64,000 bases of DNA from JAYEMH01 sp034717985 [NCBI: Candidatus Ratteibacteria bacterium]. Its GTDB lineage: Bacteria > CAZDME01 > JAYEMH01. Below the pieces are notes generated by a model. That model saw only the letters and a list, made by a program, of their open reading frames with translations, did not search any database and was not told where the DNA came from. The stretch covers positions 1 through 64,000 of the forward strand of contig JAYEMH010000039.1 of the NCBI GenBank assembly GCA_034717985.1, read 5' to 3'. The position numbers and the translations under genes are program-made. Below are positions 33,737 through 43,092 of the stretch, piece by piece (position 1 is the stretch's first letter; each line of letters starts with the position of its first letter).

Positions 33737-34825
33737 TTATCTGAATTTAAATTGAACAATATCTCCATCCTGCATTTGATAATCTTTAGCCTCGGTCTTG
33801 ATAAGACCCTTTTCCTTTAAGGCCGGAGGAGAAGCAAACTTTTCCAGAGCGGAAAATTTGTATACCTCGGCACATATAAAACCCTTTTCCATATCAGAAT
33901 GAATTTTCCCGGCCGCCTGTTTAGCCGGAGTTCCCCTGGCGATCGGCCAGGCTTGAACCAATCCATCTTCAGCAGTAAAAAAAGTAATAAGGTCCAAAAC
34001 TTTGTAAGCGCCGCGCACCAGATTTTCTAACGATTCCTCTTTTAAGCCTAAACCTTTCTTGAATTCTTCTCTTTCTGATTCCTGGAGTTCCGCTAATTCT
34101 CCTTCCCATGAGGCACACAGCGCCGCCACTTCGGCTTTTTCATTCCTGATTTTCTTTCTTATCGCCTCAAGGAAAGGATGATTGCATCTGGGAATAACTT
34201 TTTCGCCGACATTAGCCGCATAAAGCACCGGCTTGAAGGTCAGAAGCGCATATTCCTTGATTTTTCCGGTTTCTTCCGGCGAAAATGAAAGCTGACTGAG
34301 TTTTTCTCCGCCGGACAAGGCATCCTTCAGCTTTTTCAGTAATTTCTTTTCTTCGTTGAATTTTCCTTCACCGGTCCGAATCTGTCTTTCGACTTTTTCC
34401 AATCTTCTTTCAATTAGATTGAGATCGGCCAGCAGCAGTTCCGTATCGATTATCTCTATATCGCGAACCGGGTCCAATTGAACGTCAATATGAGCAATCT
34501 CTTTATTCTCAAAACAACGCACCAGATGAATTAAAGCATCCGCTTCTCTGACATAGGAAAGAAATTCATTCCCTAAGCCCTCTCCGTGACCAGCTCCTTT
34601 GACCAATCCGGCTAAATCAATAATTTTTATCTGAGCGGGGAGTTTTTTCTTTCCTTGAAGCAGCCTGAAAATTACATCCAATCGCTCATCATTTACCCGG
34701 GCAAAACCAACATTCGGCTTTATAGTGCAAAAGGGATAATTCGAAACTCCGGCCTCTGCCCGGGTCAAAGCATTAAACAGGGTCGATTTGCCGACATTGG
34801 GTAATCCCAGTATCCCCACTTGCAT
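33737..34825 (-). CDS. ychF: Ribosome-associated ATPase YchF/OLA1
   Basis: 362 residues. MQVGILGLPNVGKSTLFNAL is the G1 loop, DLAGLVKGAGHGEGLGN the G3 loop. A helical coiled-coil insert (about 135-200) and a C-terminal TGS domain (from DLITFFTAEDGLVQAW) complete the Obg-related family. The NxxD G4 motif is changed to YAANVGEK, as in OLA1 proteins that prefer ATP. It binds ribosomes. Confidence 0.95.
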   Translation of the reverse strand: MQVGILGLPNVGKSTLFNALTRAEAGVSNYPFCTIKPNVGFARVNDERLDVIFRLLQGKKKLPAQIKIIDLAGLVKGAGHGEGLGNEFLSYVREADALIHLVRCFENKEIAHIDVQLDPVRDIEIIDTELLLADLNLIERRLEKVERQIRTGEGKFNEEKKLLKKLKDALSGGEKLSQLSFSPEETGKIKEYALLTFKPVLYAANVGEKVIPRCNHPFLEAIRKKIRNEKAEVAALCASWEGELAELQESEREEFKKGLGLKEESLENLVRGAYKVLDLITFFTAEDGLVQAWPIARGTPAKQAAGKIHSDMEKGFICAEVYKFSALEKFASPPALKEKGLIKTEAKDYQMQDGDIVQFKFR

Positions 34826-34922
34826 TAAATTTTCTCCTCAGAAATAGGCTGTAGGTTATTGAACATAGGTTATAGGTTTTCTGCCTACTACCTATTACCT
34901 ATCACCTTTAGCACAAAATTTA

Positions 34923-37043
34923 TTACTTGAACAATGAGTTTTTCAGTATAAAACTGGCAAAAACAATGGAAACCATAGACATTAGTTTAATTAAAATGTT
35001 CAGGGCCGGGCCAGCCGTATCCTTCAAAGGATCGCCTACCGTATCACCTACGACGGCCGCTTTATGGGCAAAGGTGCCTTTCTCTCCCTCTTGAGACTCA
35101 ATCATCTTTTTGGCATTATCCCAGATACCGCCCGCGTTGGCCATAGTAATGGCTAAAGTAAATCCACAGATTAAGGCGCCGGCCAAAAGTCCGGCCACCG
35201 CCTCAACACCAAAAAGCAGGCCAATAAGTATCGGTGAAAGTATCGCGACCGCCGCCGGCAAAACCATCTCTTTCTGGGCCGCTCTGGTGCAAAGGTCGAC
35301 ACAGCGAGCATAATCGGCCTTTGCCTTGCCTTCCATTAAACCGGATATTTCTCTAAACTGACGCCGCACCTCTTCCACAATACTGTAAGCTGTCCGTCCG
35401 ACCGCCTTGATAGTCAAAGAGGAAAACAAAAAGGGAAGCATCCCGCCGATAAATAAACCGCAAATAACCGCCGGGTTCAGCAATGATAAATTGATAGCCA
35501 GGGAAAGGTTTTCTCTGGTCATAATGATAATCAGCTCGTTACGATAAGCGGCAATCAAAGCCAGGGCCGTTAACGCGGCCGAACCAATGGCAAATCCCTT
35601 TCCGGTTGCCGCGGTCGTATTGCCTAAAGCATCAAGGGCATCGGTCCGCTGGCGAACCTCCGGCGGTAAACCGGACATCTGGGCATTTCCTCCGGCATTA
35701 TCCGCCACCGGGCCATAGGCATCGGTAGCTAAGGTCATTCCTAAGGTAGAAAGCATTCCCACAGCGGCAATACCCACTCCGTAAAGACCTAAATTGGGAT
35801 TCTGGGCCCCGCCGGAAGCAAAATAGCTTATTAAAATAGCCAGGGCGACCGTTATAACCGGGATTGAAGAAGCGAGCATTCCCCAGGCTAAACCGTTAAT
35901 AATGGTTACCGCCGGCCCGCTCCGGGCTGACTGAGCAACCTGACGAGTCGGTGAATAACGGCTGGAGGTAAAAAATTCCGTTGAAACTCCGATAATTAAT
36001 CCGGCCAGAAGTCCGGTCAAAACTGCCCAGTAGATATTAAAAAATTGACTTCCCAAAACAAACCTGATTAAAAAGTAAGCGCCGCCGGCAACCAAAATGG
36101 CGGTGCTAAAAATACCCCGGCGCAAAGCTTTAAGCAGGACAGCCGCCTCTGCTTTATCCCCGGCTTTAATAAAAAACGTCCCGATAATCGAGGCAACAAC
36201 TCCAATAGCCGCCATCAGCATCGGGACAACCAATCCATAAATGCCTAAACCGGCCGCCACGCCTAAAGCGGCCGCCGCCACAATGGTGCCAACGTAAGAT
36301 TCGTAAAGATCGGCACCCATTCCGGCGACATCACCAACATTATCTCCGACGTTATCGGCGATAACAGCGGCATTCCTGGGGTCATCTTCAGGAATATTCG
36401 CCTCGACTTTGCCGACTAAATCAGCGCCAACATCCGCTGCCTTGGTAAAAATGCCTCCGCCGACTCTGGCAAAGAGAGCCTGAAAACTCGCCCCCATACC
36501 GAAACAAAGCATGGTGCTGGTAATATATTGGATTTTTTGCGTTTTAAGAATTTCTCCGGCTAACACCTTTGCCTGATAGTACCAGTCCAGAAGGTAATAC
36601 CAGATACTCAAATCCAAAAGCCCTAAACCGACCACCAATAGACCCATCACTGCCCCGCTGGAAAAAGCCACCTTTAAGCCCTGGTTAAGGCTGAATCTGG
36701 CCGCCTGAGCAGTCCTTCCGCCCGCCTGGGTAGAAATTTTCAAACCCAAAAAACCGGCTAGCCCTGAGAAAAAACCGCCGGTTAGAAAAGCAAACGGCAC
36801 AAAAATAACCAGGTAACCCCGCCAGGCCAGAAAAAGCAGTACTAAAAACATAAAAGCAAAAAATATTCCGACGACAGAGTACTGCCTTTTTATATACGCC
36901 AGAGCGCCCTCTTTAACCGCCTGGGCAATTTCCTTCATCTTCGGGGTGCCTTCGTCTTTTTTCATAACGTAGCGAGTGAGAAAAGCGGCAAAAATCAAAG
37001 CCGCTATCGAACCAACAAAAGCCAGCCAAATTAGGTTAACCAT
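34923..37043 (-). CDS. hppA: Membrane-bound ion-pumping pyrophosphatase
   Basis: 706 residues with about 16 membrane segments. Catalytic segments are [20 protein letters not shown] with [20 protein letters not shown], then [17 protein letters not shown] and [15 protein letters not shown]. The Ala-Ala of [10 protein letters not shown], where K+-independent enzymes have Lys, suggests the K+-dependent class. Whether it pumps H+ or Na+ cannot be decided by eye. It recovers energy from pyrophosphate. Confidence 0.96.
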   Translation of the reverse strand: MVNLIWLAFVGSIAALIFAAFLTRYVMKKDEGTPKMKEIAQAVKEGALAYIKRQYSVVGIFFAFMFLVLLFLAWRGYLVIFVPFAFLTGGFFSGLAGFLGLKISTQAGGRTAQAARFSLNQGLKVAFSSGAVMGLLVVGLGLLDLSIWYYLLDWYYQAKVLAGEILKTQKIQYITSTMLCFGMGASFQALFARVGGGIFTKAADVGADLVGKVEANIPEDDPRNAAVIADNVGDNVGDVAGMGADLYESYVGTIVAAAALGVAAGLGIYGLVVPMLMAAIGVVASIIGTFFIKAGDKAEAAVLLKALRRGIFSTAILVAGGAYFLIRFVLGSQFFNIYWAVLTGLLAGLIIGVSTEFFTSSRYSPTRQVAQSARSGPAVTIINGLAWGMLASSIPVITVALAILISYFASGGAQNPNLGLYGVGIAAVGMLSTLGMTLATDAYGPVADNAGGNAQMSGLPPEVRQRTDALDALGNTTAATGKGFAIGSAALTALALIAAYRNELIIIMTRENLSLAINLSLLNPAVICGLFIGGMLPFLFSSLTIKAVGRTAYSIVEEVRRQFREISGLMEGKAKADYARCVDLCTRAAQKEMVLPAAVAILSPILIGLLFGVEAVAGLLAGALICGFTLAITMANAGGIWDNAKKMIESQEGEKGTFAHKAAVVGDTVGDPLKDTAGPALNILIKLMSMVSIVFASFILKNSLFK

Positions 37044-37084
37044 TTATTCTCCTTCCAAATTTCCCTTTTATCCACTTATTCAAA

Positions 37085-37234
37085 TTAAACTTTATCCGGC
37101 GAAATAAGAACAGTCTTACCGTTCTTCCAAATAGCAAGAGGACGGCCTGTTTTTTTGTGTCGAGCCACTACTCCTTTCACAGCTTCTTTCAGGGCAAGCA
37201 TTGCTTTATCCTGCAAAGACATCCTTTTTTTCAT
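37085..37234 (-). CDS. Small basic protein paired with zeta-like toxin
   Basis: 49 residues: MKKRMSLQDKAMLALKEAVK, then GVVARHKKTGRPLAIWKNGK and TVLISPDKV. It begins four bases after the zeta-like gene stops, with AGG upstream of the ATG. The layout (helix, then GRPLAIWKNGK strand turn) recurs in small proteins next to zeta-like ATPases. An antitoxin role is inferred only from context. The gene is too short for standard gene-calling cut-offs. Confidence 0.6.
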   Translation of the reverse strand: MKKRMSLQDKAMLALKEAVKGVVARHKKTGRPLAIWKNGKTVLISPDKV

Positions 37235-37238
37235 AAAT

Positions 37239-37817
37239 TTACCTCGCTAATAATTTTATTTTTTCAAATAACCCTTGATGGATTATTGAAACCTGCCCAT
37301 TTTTTGTTTTTGCTATTAATGTTGGGATAGATCCGGCATTATCAAACAGCATCCACGAATCAAGTAAAGGCTGGTATAATTTAAAAAAGTTGCAGATCGA
37401 CCTTTTAAAACGTCTTCTCACATCTTGCGCCGGAACATTGTGCCCACCGTATGAAATCCGATCCTTAATACGGGCTATAGCCAGCTCTTCATCCGGAATC
37501 CACAAAAAGAATAGGTGAAGCTTGTACCCTTTTGTTCTTAATTCCTTGAAAAAATTAACATATGATTTACCTGCAAGTGTTGATTCAAATGAAAAATCTA
37601 TCCCGGCCCTAGCAAATTCATGAATTTGACTTAGAACAAGTTTTCCTGCTTTAATGGCTTCGCTTCGAGGAGAAAAGGGCGAAAGTCCTTGCGCGATAAG
37701 ATCCGCATTGACAAAATTTGGACATTTTGCATAGTTAGGCAAAAATTCCTTAGCAAAGGTTGTTTTACCTGAACCATTAGGTCCCGCTATTATGTAAACG
37801 TTTTTATAGTTCTTCAT
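37239..37817 (-). CDS. Zeta-toxin-like P-loop kinase
   Basis: 192 residues. Walker A GPNGSGKT (12-19), NADLIAQGLSPF with Asp39, and FSFESTLAGKSYV with Glu78 are the zeta toxin landmarks; an Arg-rich lid (RVRRRFKRS-like, near 135-143) binds phosphate. Zeta toxins phosphorylate UDP-GlcNAc or its precursors and block cell-wall synthesis; glmU, which makes UDP-GlcNAc, lies only 3.5 kb away but in a different operon. It is followed by a 49-residue partner. Confidence 0.8.
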   Translation of the reverse strand: MKNYKNVYIIAGPNGSGKTTFAKEFLPNYAKCPNFVNADLIAQGLSPFSPRSEAIKAGKLVLSQIHEFARAGIDFSFESTLAGKSYVNFFKELRTKGYKLHLFFLWIPDEELAIARIKDRISYGGHNVPAQDVRRRFKRSICNFFKLYQPLLDSWMLFDNAGSIPTLIAKTKNGQVSIIHQGLFEKIKLLAR

Positions 37818-37896
37818 TTGTCTTATGTTTATTGTTTGTCGTCTGTGGTCTATTATCTGTGGTCAGCGGTCTATCTTTTTGTCTATCCGTGTTTAA

Positions 37897-37970
37897 TGGC
37901 TGCCGAGCTAGGACTCGAACCTAGAAACCGGGCTCCAAAAACCCGTGTGTTGCCATTACACTACTCGGCA
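37897..37970 (-). tRNA. tRNA-Gln (anticodon TTG)
   Basis: On the minus strand, the acceptor stem TGCCGAG/CTCGGCA encloses a cloverleaf of 74 bases. The anticodon stem CGGGT/GCCCG holds the loop TTTTGGA with TTG at 37938-37936. The T loop is GGTTCGAGTCC. U1-A72 is typical of bacterial tRNA-Gln, and the CCA end is encoded. It lies between the zeta cassette and the HepT-MntA cassette. Confidence 0.95.
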
Positions 37971-38058
37971 GTTAAATCCGTATTTCGTGAATCGTAATTC
38001 CTGAATCGTTTTTAACATCTTACTATTCACTATTCACCATCCACTATTCACCGTTTTT

Positions 38059-38150
38059 AAGAACGTTGATTCTATTAAACCTATTCATTGCTGCTTTCAG
38101 ACCATGGCGGATAAAAACCTCTATTGGCAGGGTAATAAGTAAAAAGGGGT
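38059..38150 (-). repeat. Diverged second copy of the pth 3' end
   Basis: The minus-strand frame reads LPIEVFIRHGLKAAMNRFNR, then INVLK, which aligns with the pth C-terminus (TIEVFITDGIEPAMNRFNR, then IDVLN). Twenty-four bases (38068-38091) are identical to 38882-38905. The two copies, 814 bases apart, bracket the hepT-mntA pair. No start or upstream pth domain is present, so this is a fragment. Confidence 0.75.
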
Positions 38151-38173
38151 AGGTTCTATCAAACCTAAAATCT

Positions 38174-38518
38174 TTAATCAAATTCCCCAACCTCCACTTT
38201 TAGTATTTTAGCCTTCAAATCAAAAATATCCTCTTTAATAACCTTCCAAGTTCGCTCTAAATTTACCCCAGAGTATTCGTGAATAAGAATATCTCTCATT
38301 CCAGCAATCTTTTTCCATGGTATTTCAGGGTATTTTTCTCTGAATTCCAAAGGAATATTCTTTACCGCCTCACCTATAATTTCCAATCGTCTTAAAACAG
38401 CATCCTGTATCTGAGTATTTTCAAAAAAGTCATCCCCGGTAATTTCTTTTGTATATTCTTCTATTTTCCCGATGCAGTCCAAAATATCCTCGATATATAC
38501 CCGCATGTTTTTTTTCAT
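38174..38518 (-). CDS. hepT: HepT-like HEPN RNase toxin (DUF86), second copy
   Basis: 114 residues. The HEPN motif is [11 protein letters not shown] (R-x4-H-x-Y). [15 protein letters not shown] is the conserved DUF86 helix. It overlaps mntA by four bases (ATGA), and both are complete. It is not closely similar to the HepT at 7899-8315 and belongs to the shorter, more common DUF86 group. Confidence 0.88.
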   Translation of the reverse strand: MKKNMRVYIEDILDCIGKIEEYTKEITGDDFFENTQIQDAVLRRLEIIGEAVKNIPLEFREKYPEIPWKKIAGMRDILIHEYSGVNLERTWKVIKEDIFDLKAKILKVEVGEFD

Positions 38519-38802
38519 AGAATCGCCACCTGTTCTTTTAAAATCTTCTCCTTAAGAAGGGGCTTGATTGTATTGTACTCCACCAAATCTACTCTTCTCC
38601 CTAACTTTTCTTCAATTTCCAGTTTAACCCCTACAAAATCGAGTAAGCTGATATCCTTCTCAATTTCTACCAATATATCAATATCGCTATCCTCTCTCAT
38701 CTCTCCTCGAACACAGGAGCCAAATAATCCTATTTTTTTCACCCCATAGCGCTGTAAAATTGGAAGAATTTTTCGCTTTATCTCATCTATGTTTTTCGTC
38801 AT
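38515..38802 (-). CDS. mntA: MntA-like nucleotidyltransferase antitoxin, second copy
   Basis: 95 residues. [20 protein letters not shown] gives GS-x10-D.D, and RRVDLVEY the third acidic residue. It precedes and overlaps hepT. It would block the toxin by AMP transfer to the Tyr of the HEPN motif. It resembles the orphan MntA at 47932-48225 (same LFGS and DIDILVE pattern and the [19 protein letters not shown] helix). Confidence 0.88.
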   Translation of the reverse strand: MTKNIDEIKRKILPILQRYGVKKIGLFGSCVRGEMREDSDIDILVEIEKDISLLDFVGVKLEIEEKLGRRVDLVEYNTIKPLLKEKILKEQVAIL

Positions 38803-38866
38803 ATCATCACCCTTAGAACATAGCGACTATTGATTTTCCCTCTGTGGTTAAATTCTTTGCCTGTGG

Positions 38867-39439
38867 TTAATTCAAAACATCGATTCTATTAAACCTATTC
38901 ATTGCCGGTTCAATGCCGTCGGTGATAAAGACTTCTATCGTCTGGATTATATAATCAATAAAAAAAGGTAAATCTCTTTTCTGCTTTTGGCTGAATTCAG
39001 CCAGCACATAATTACTCAACTCTCTTTTTTCCCCTCCCTCAACCCCCAATCGCAAACGTGGAAATTCACCCGTTCCTAACACTTCAATAATGGATTTTAA
39101 CCCGTTATGCCCCCCGGCGGATCCCTTCCCCCGAAAACGCACTTTTCCCCAGGGAAGATTAACATCATCTACCACAACCAATATATTTTTTAATTTTAAG
39201 CGAAACTTCTTGACTAATTGTTTAACTGTTCCGCCGCTTAAATTAACATAGGTAAGCGGCCTGGCTAAAATTACTGTTTCTTTTCCCATAAGAATCTTTC
39301 CCCACCGGGCCGAATAATCTTTCTTATCCAATTTAATTTCATGCTTTTTCGCCAGAGCCTCAACTGCTAAAAAACCAAAATTGTGCCGGGTCTTCCGGTA
39401 ACGCGGCCCCGGATTCCCCAAGCCAACAATCATTTTCAC
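38867..39439 (-). CDS. pth: Peptidyl-tRNA hydrolase
   Basis: 190 residues from GTG 39439 (MKMIVGLGNPG), eight bases after GGAG; ATG 39433 is the alternative. The longer frame upstream is coded by GTCCATAG spacer words. TRHNFGF carries the catalytic His, VVVDDVNLPWGKVRFRGKGS the Asp, and GSAGGHNGLKSI the substrate loop. It frees tRNA from stalled peptidyl-tRNA. It follows rplY as in many bacteria. Confidence 0.95.
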   Translation of the reverse strand: MKMIVGLGNPGPRYRKTRHNFGFLAVEALAKKHEIKLDKKDYSARWGKILMGKETVILARPLTYVNLSGGTVKQLVKKFRLKLKNILVVVDDVNLPWGKVRFRGKGSAGGHNGLKSIIEVLGTGEFPRLRLGVEGGEKRELSNYVLAEFSQKQKRDLPFFIDYIIQTIEVFITDGIEPAMNRFNRIDVLN

Positions 39440-39454
39440 AAATTCTTCTCCCTT

Positions 39455-39537
39455 TTTTAATCCATAGACCATAAAAAAGTCCATAGTCCTCAGACCATAG
39501 TCCATAGAAAAAAAACAAAAAATCTATCCACTATGGA
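39455..39537. repeat. Spacer repeat of GTCCATAG words between rplY and pth
   Basis: AATCCATAGACCATAAAAAA, AGTCCATAGTCC and ATCCACTATGGACTG form this gap. The repeat also provides the rplY stop codon (TAG inside CCATAGTGG). It belongs to the same family as 32575-32660. Confidence 0.8.
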
Positions 39538-40256
39538 CTGCTTTTTATTTCTCCCTTCTCTTCTCCCTTCACTTCCTTCCCTTTTACCTCTTGCCCCTCT
39601 TCTTCTACTTCTTCCTTCTTTTCTTTCTTAATCAATTCCGGTTCGGTAACTTCTTCCTCTGGCGGCTTTTCTTCTTCAACCTCTTCTTTTTTCGGGGGAA
39701 CAACAGAGATTATTGCTTGTTCCAGATCAATTAAAATTTTGACCTTGGGAGGCAGGAATAAATCTTTTACCTGAATAGAATCTCCAATCATTAATTTGGA
39801 AACGTCAACTTCGAATTTTTCAGGAATATCCGTTGGCAAACACTCTACCTCTATTTCCCAGAGCACATGGTCTAAAACCCCTTCCTGCTGAGTTACCCCT
39901 GGAGACTCTCCTTTGACCTGCACCGGAATTTTAGCCGTAATCGCTTTATCAACGGTAAATTGGTAAAAATCTACATGGAGAATTTTCTCCGTAATCGGGT
40001 CGTGCTGCACCTCTTTTATAAACACTTGTTTAGCTGGCCGCTTTTTCCCATCCGGTGTAATGTGTATATTAACAATTGCGTTTTCTCCGTAATCAGAGTG
40101 TAAAATCGCTTTAAACTCTTTCTCGTCAATATCAATGATAATGTTCTCTTTTTTCCCATAGATCACTGCCGGAACGAGCCCTTTTTTTCGTAAACGGCGG
40201 GAAACACCTGTTCCTCTTTCTTCCCGGGAATGTGCGGTCATAACAATTTCCTTCAT
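39531..40256 (-). CDS. rplY: 50S ribosomal protein bL25, long (Ctc) form with charged tail
   Basis: 241 residues. The N-terminal bL25 domain has SREERGTGVSRRLRKKGLVP and VIYGKK; the TL5/CTC-type second domain ends around residue 190. It is followed by about 50 residues of Glu/Lys-rich tail (KKEEVEEEKPPEEEVTEPEL and onward). It binds 5S rRNA. The tail codons and stop run into the GTCCATAG spacer, so tail length may be drifting. Confidence 0.93.
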   Translation of the reverse strand: MKEIVMTAHSREERGTGVSRRLRKKGLVPAVIYGKKENIIIDIDEKEFKAILHSDYGENAIVNIHITPDGKKRPAKQVFIKEVQHDPITEKILHVDFYQFTVDKAITAKIPVQVKGESPGVTQQEGVLDHVLWEIEVECLPTDIPEKFEVDVSKLMIGDSIQVKDLFLPPKVKILIDLEQAIISVVPPKKEEVEEEKPPEEEVTEPELIKKEKKEEVEEEGQEVKGKEVKGEEKGEIKSSP

Positions 40257-40316
40257 TTGACTTCTCCTTTTTTACGGGAAACGATAAACGTATTCCCATC
40301 TGCCACAATTACTTAG

Positions 40317-41261
40317 TTAAACAAACAACGAACTTACCGAGCTTCCTTCATGAATTCTTTTAATCGCCTCTCCCAGAAGGTTGGCAACTGATAATACCTC
40401 AATTTTACGGCATTCTTTTGCTTCTTCTTTTAACGAAATGGTATTGGAAACCACCATCTTTTTCAAATTAGACTTTTCTATCCTTCTCAGCGCTAAACCA
40501 GAAAGAACCGCGTGTGAACATCCGGCGTAAACCTCCTTTGCCCCTTGTTTTTCAACTGCTTCCGCCGCTTTGATTAAAGTGTCAGCCGTATCCACCATAT
40601 CGTCAAGAATTAAAGCTGTCTTTCCCTCTATCTCACCAATGACGTTCATCACTTCACTAATATTGGCCCGGGGGCGGCGTTTATCAATCAGTGCCAAGCC
40701 AAAATTCATCCTGGCGGCAAAAGCCCGCGCCCGCTTGGCGCTTCCCATATCTGGTGAAACCACTACCGCGTTATCCAATTTTATCCGCTTAAAGTAATCA
40801 ATAAAAATGGGAGCGGCAAAAAGATGATCAACCGGAATATCAAAAAAACCTTGAATCTGACCCGAATGGAGATCAATAGTGAGAATACGGTTGGCCCCGG
40901 CCCGGGTAATTAAATCTGCGGCCAATTTCGCCGTAATCGGAACGCGGGGCTGATCTTTACGATCCTGACGGGCATAGCCAAAATAGGGAATAACCGCCGT
41001 AATTCTATCAGCCGATGCCCGTTTAAAAGCATCAAGCATAATTAAAAGTTCCATAAAGGTATGATTAACCGGCCGTGAAGTCGATTGAACAACAAATATA
41101 TCCATACCGCGGACATTTTCCTCAATCTTAACCGAAATTTCCGCATCGCTAAATTGTCCGACAGAAATCCGGCCTGGATCTAATCCCAGGTATTTAACGA
41201 TTTCTTTAACCAGGTTCGGATTTGAATTGCCCGCGAAAATTTTTAATGCCCCATTATGCAT
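40317..41261 (-). CDS. prs: Ribose-phosphate pyrophosphokinase
   Basis: 314 residues. Landmarks are FAGNSNPNLVKEI, SVGQFSDAEISVKIEENVRG, YFGYARQDRKDQPR, VVSPDMGSAKRARAFA and the PRPP loop ALILDDMVDTADTL. It makes PRPP for nucleotide, His and Trp synthesis. The ATG overlaps the glmU stop (TAATG), and AAAGGAG lies at the glmU end, so the two are coupled as in many Gram-positives. Confidence 0.96.
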   Translation of the reverse strand: MHNGALKIFAGNSNPNLVKEIVKYLGLDPGRISVGQFSDAEISVKIEENVRGMDIFVVQSTSRPVNHTFMELLIMLDAFKRASADRITAVIPYFGYARQDRKDQPRVPITAKLAADLITRAGANRILTIDLHSGQIQGFFDIPVDHLFAAPIFIDYFKRIKLDNAVVVSPDMGSAKRARAFAARMNFGLALIDKRRPRANISEVMNVIGEIEGKTALILDDMVDTADTLIKAAEAVEKQGAKEVYAGCSHAVLSGLALRRIEKSNLKKMVVSNTISLKEEAKECRKIEVLSVANLLGEAIKRIHEGSSVSSLFV

Positions 41262-42580
41262 TATTTTCTCCTTTTGGTTAGGGGCTGCTGGTTTTTTTCA
41301 GCAAACCCTGGATATATTCCCTTCTTTACTTTTACCGGCCCTGAAATATTAGCATGGCTGCCGATGATAACATCTTTTTCAATTAAAGTTTTTAGTTTTG
41401 TTCCGGCATCTAAATTAGAAATAATGGTGCCGGCTCCAATTTCCACATTGCCCTTCAGAAGACAATCGCTGATATAAGAAAAATGACGAATCCGTGAGCC
41501 CCGTCCGATGCGGCTATTATTAATTTCTACCAGGTTTTCAACAATAGAGCCATCCTCAACAAAACTCCGGCCTCTGACATGCGAAAACGGACCGATGGAA
41601 ACCCGGGCTTTTATTTCGCTTTCTTCAATAATTGACATCAAAATTTTAACCTGATTACCTATTTTTGCATCTTTGATATGCGATTGAGGTCCAATCTGGC
41701 ATCCATGGCCGATTGAAGTTTTCCCGCGAATAAAAGTGAAAGGATAAATGGTAGTGTCCATACCGATCGTTACCCCGCTGTCAATAAAGGTATTATCAGG
41801 GTCGATGATAGTTATTCCTCTTTCCATTAGTTGATCCAGAATCCGGTAGCGTAAAACACGTTGAGCCTGAGTGAGTTGTTTACGGGTATTAACTCCCAGA
41901 ACTTCCGTTGAATCCAGAATAGCTAATCGCTCCACCGGCAAACCCTGCGCGACTAAAATTTCAATTACATCGGTCAAATAATATTCCTCCTGTTTATTAT
42001 GGGAGGTAACTTTTTTTAAGGCTTTAAAAAGAGTGCGGCTGTCAAAACAATAGGTACCGGCATTAATCTCTTTTATCTTAGCTTCACCCGGAGCCAGGTC
42101 TTTATCTTCGACAATTTTTTCAATCCTCTCTTCGCTATCCAGGATTATCCGGCCATACCCGGTAGGATTAGAAATCTCGGTGGTCAAAACGGTAGCTGCC
42201 GCCCGTTTTGCTTTATGTTTTTTTATCAGCCTTCGTAAAGTTTGAACAGTCAAAAGCGGCGTGTCGCCGCAAAGAACCAGTATTACCCCGGAAAAATTTT
42301 TAAGCCGGGAAGCTGTCTGTAAGACAGCGTGGCCTGTGCCCAGGCGTCTTTTTTGTATTATAAAATCAACCGAACTGTTTCTCTGAAGCACTTTTTGGGC
42401 CGGGGCCTTTCCCTCTTCGCTGACAATGACTAAATTCCTCTTTAAAGGAATCTTCTCCAGGGTTTCGATTATATACTTGATCATCGGTTTCCCGACTACT
42501 TCGTGAATGATTTTTTGGAAGTTCGATTTAATCCGGGTGCTATGCCCGGCGGCTAAAATAATACCTATTACATTTTCCAT
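41261..42580 (-). CDS. glmU: Bifunctional GlmU (N-acetyltransferase/uridylyltransferase)
   Basis: 439 residues from ATG 42580 (MENVIGI), with AGGTGA upstream. IILAAGHSTRIKSNFQKIIH is the uridylyltransferase loop, VLCGDTPLLT and GYGRIILD continue it. The second half is a left-handed beta helix of hexapeptide repeats, ending EKDVIIGSHANISGPVKVK. It makes UDP-GlcNAc for peptidoglycan and LPS. It is slightly shorter than E. coli GlmU (456). It precedes prs. Confidence 0.95.
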   Translation of the reverse strand: MENVIGIILAAGHSTRIKSNFQKIIHEVVGKPMIKYIIETLEKIPLKRNLVIVSEEGKAPAQKVLQRNSSVDFIIQKRRLGTGHAVLQTASRLKNFSGVILVLCGDTPLLTVQTLRRLIKKHKAKRAAATVLTTEISNPTGYGRIILDSEERIEKIVEDKDLAPGEAKIKEINAGTYCFDSRTLFKALKKVTSHNKQEEYYLTDVIEILVAQGLPVERLAILDSTEVLGVNTRKQLTQAQRVLRYRILDQLMERGITIIDPDNTFIDSGVTIGMDTTIYPFTFIRGKTSIGHGCQIGPQSHIKDAKIGNQVKILMSIIEESEIKARVSIGPFSHVRGRSFVEDGSIVENLVEINNSRIGRGSRIRHFSYISDCLLKGNVEIGAGTIISNLDAGTKLKTLIEKDVIIGSHANISGPVKVKKGIYPGFAEKNQQPLTKRRK

Positions 42581-42616
42581 CTTTTTCACCTGTAAAAAAA
42601 ATTAATTATTAAAAAA

Positions 42617-43027
42617 TCATGTTGAACTACCAAACGATTTGGACTTCTCTCTTTCATAAACTTCCATTACCTTTTTTTGAACATAGTCCCTTGTTTCAAC
42701 AGAAATAGGATGGGCAATATCCTTATGTGTATCCTGACGCGCTTCCCTTTCACCTCTTTCTGTATGAATAATTTCTCTTCGGGGTGCCGGCTCTATAGCG
42801 CTTCCACAATCATTGCAAAACTTGCTTCCGATTACATTCGGATGTCCGCATTTGGAGCATGCCTGGCGAAGTTTACGACTGGGCATAGCGACAAATAATC
42901 CTTTCTTGCCCTCGATAATCTTCAGGTCCCGCACGATAAAACAGTTGTCCATGGTGATACTCGCATAAGCTCTCAGTTTTCCCTCTTTAGAGTTCCTCAT
43001 AAACACTTTGACTTCTGTAATCTCCAC
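42617..43027 (-). CDS. spoVG: SpoVG-family regulator with an inserted zinc ribbon
   Basis: 136 residues from GTG 43027, eight bases after GGGAG. Residues 1-51 (MEITEVKVFMRNS, then ASITMDNCFIVRDLKIIEG and GLFVAMPSRK) and 101-125 (HKDIAHPISVETRDYVQKKV) match SpoVG, an RNA/DNA-binding global regulator. Between them, residues about 53-98 hold CSKCGHPNVIGSKFCNDCG with Cys57, Cys60, Cys71 and Cys74, a zinc ribbon that common SpoVG proteins lack. It lies between ispE and glmU, a common location. Confidence 0.88.
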   Translation of the reverse strand: MEITEVKVFMRNSKEGKLRAYASITMDNCFIVRDLKIIEGKKGLFVAMPSRKLRQACSKCGHPNVIGSKFCNDCGSAIEPAPRREIIHTERGEREARQDTHKDIAHPISVETRDYVQKKVMEVYEREKSKSFGSST

Positions 43028-43092
43028 GGTCATCACTCCCTTCTTGCGTTGTTCAACCTTCTAAGTTGCGCTTTTAACCAGAATACCTCTTA

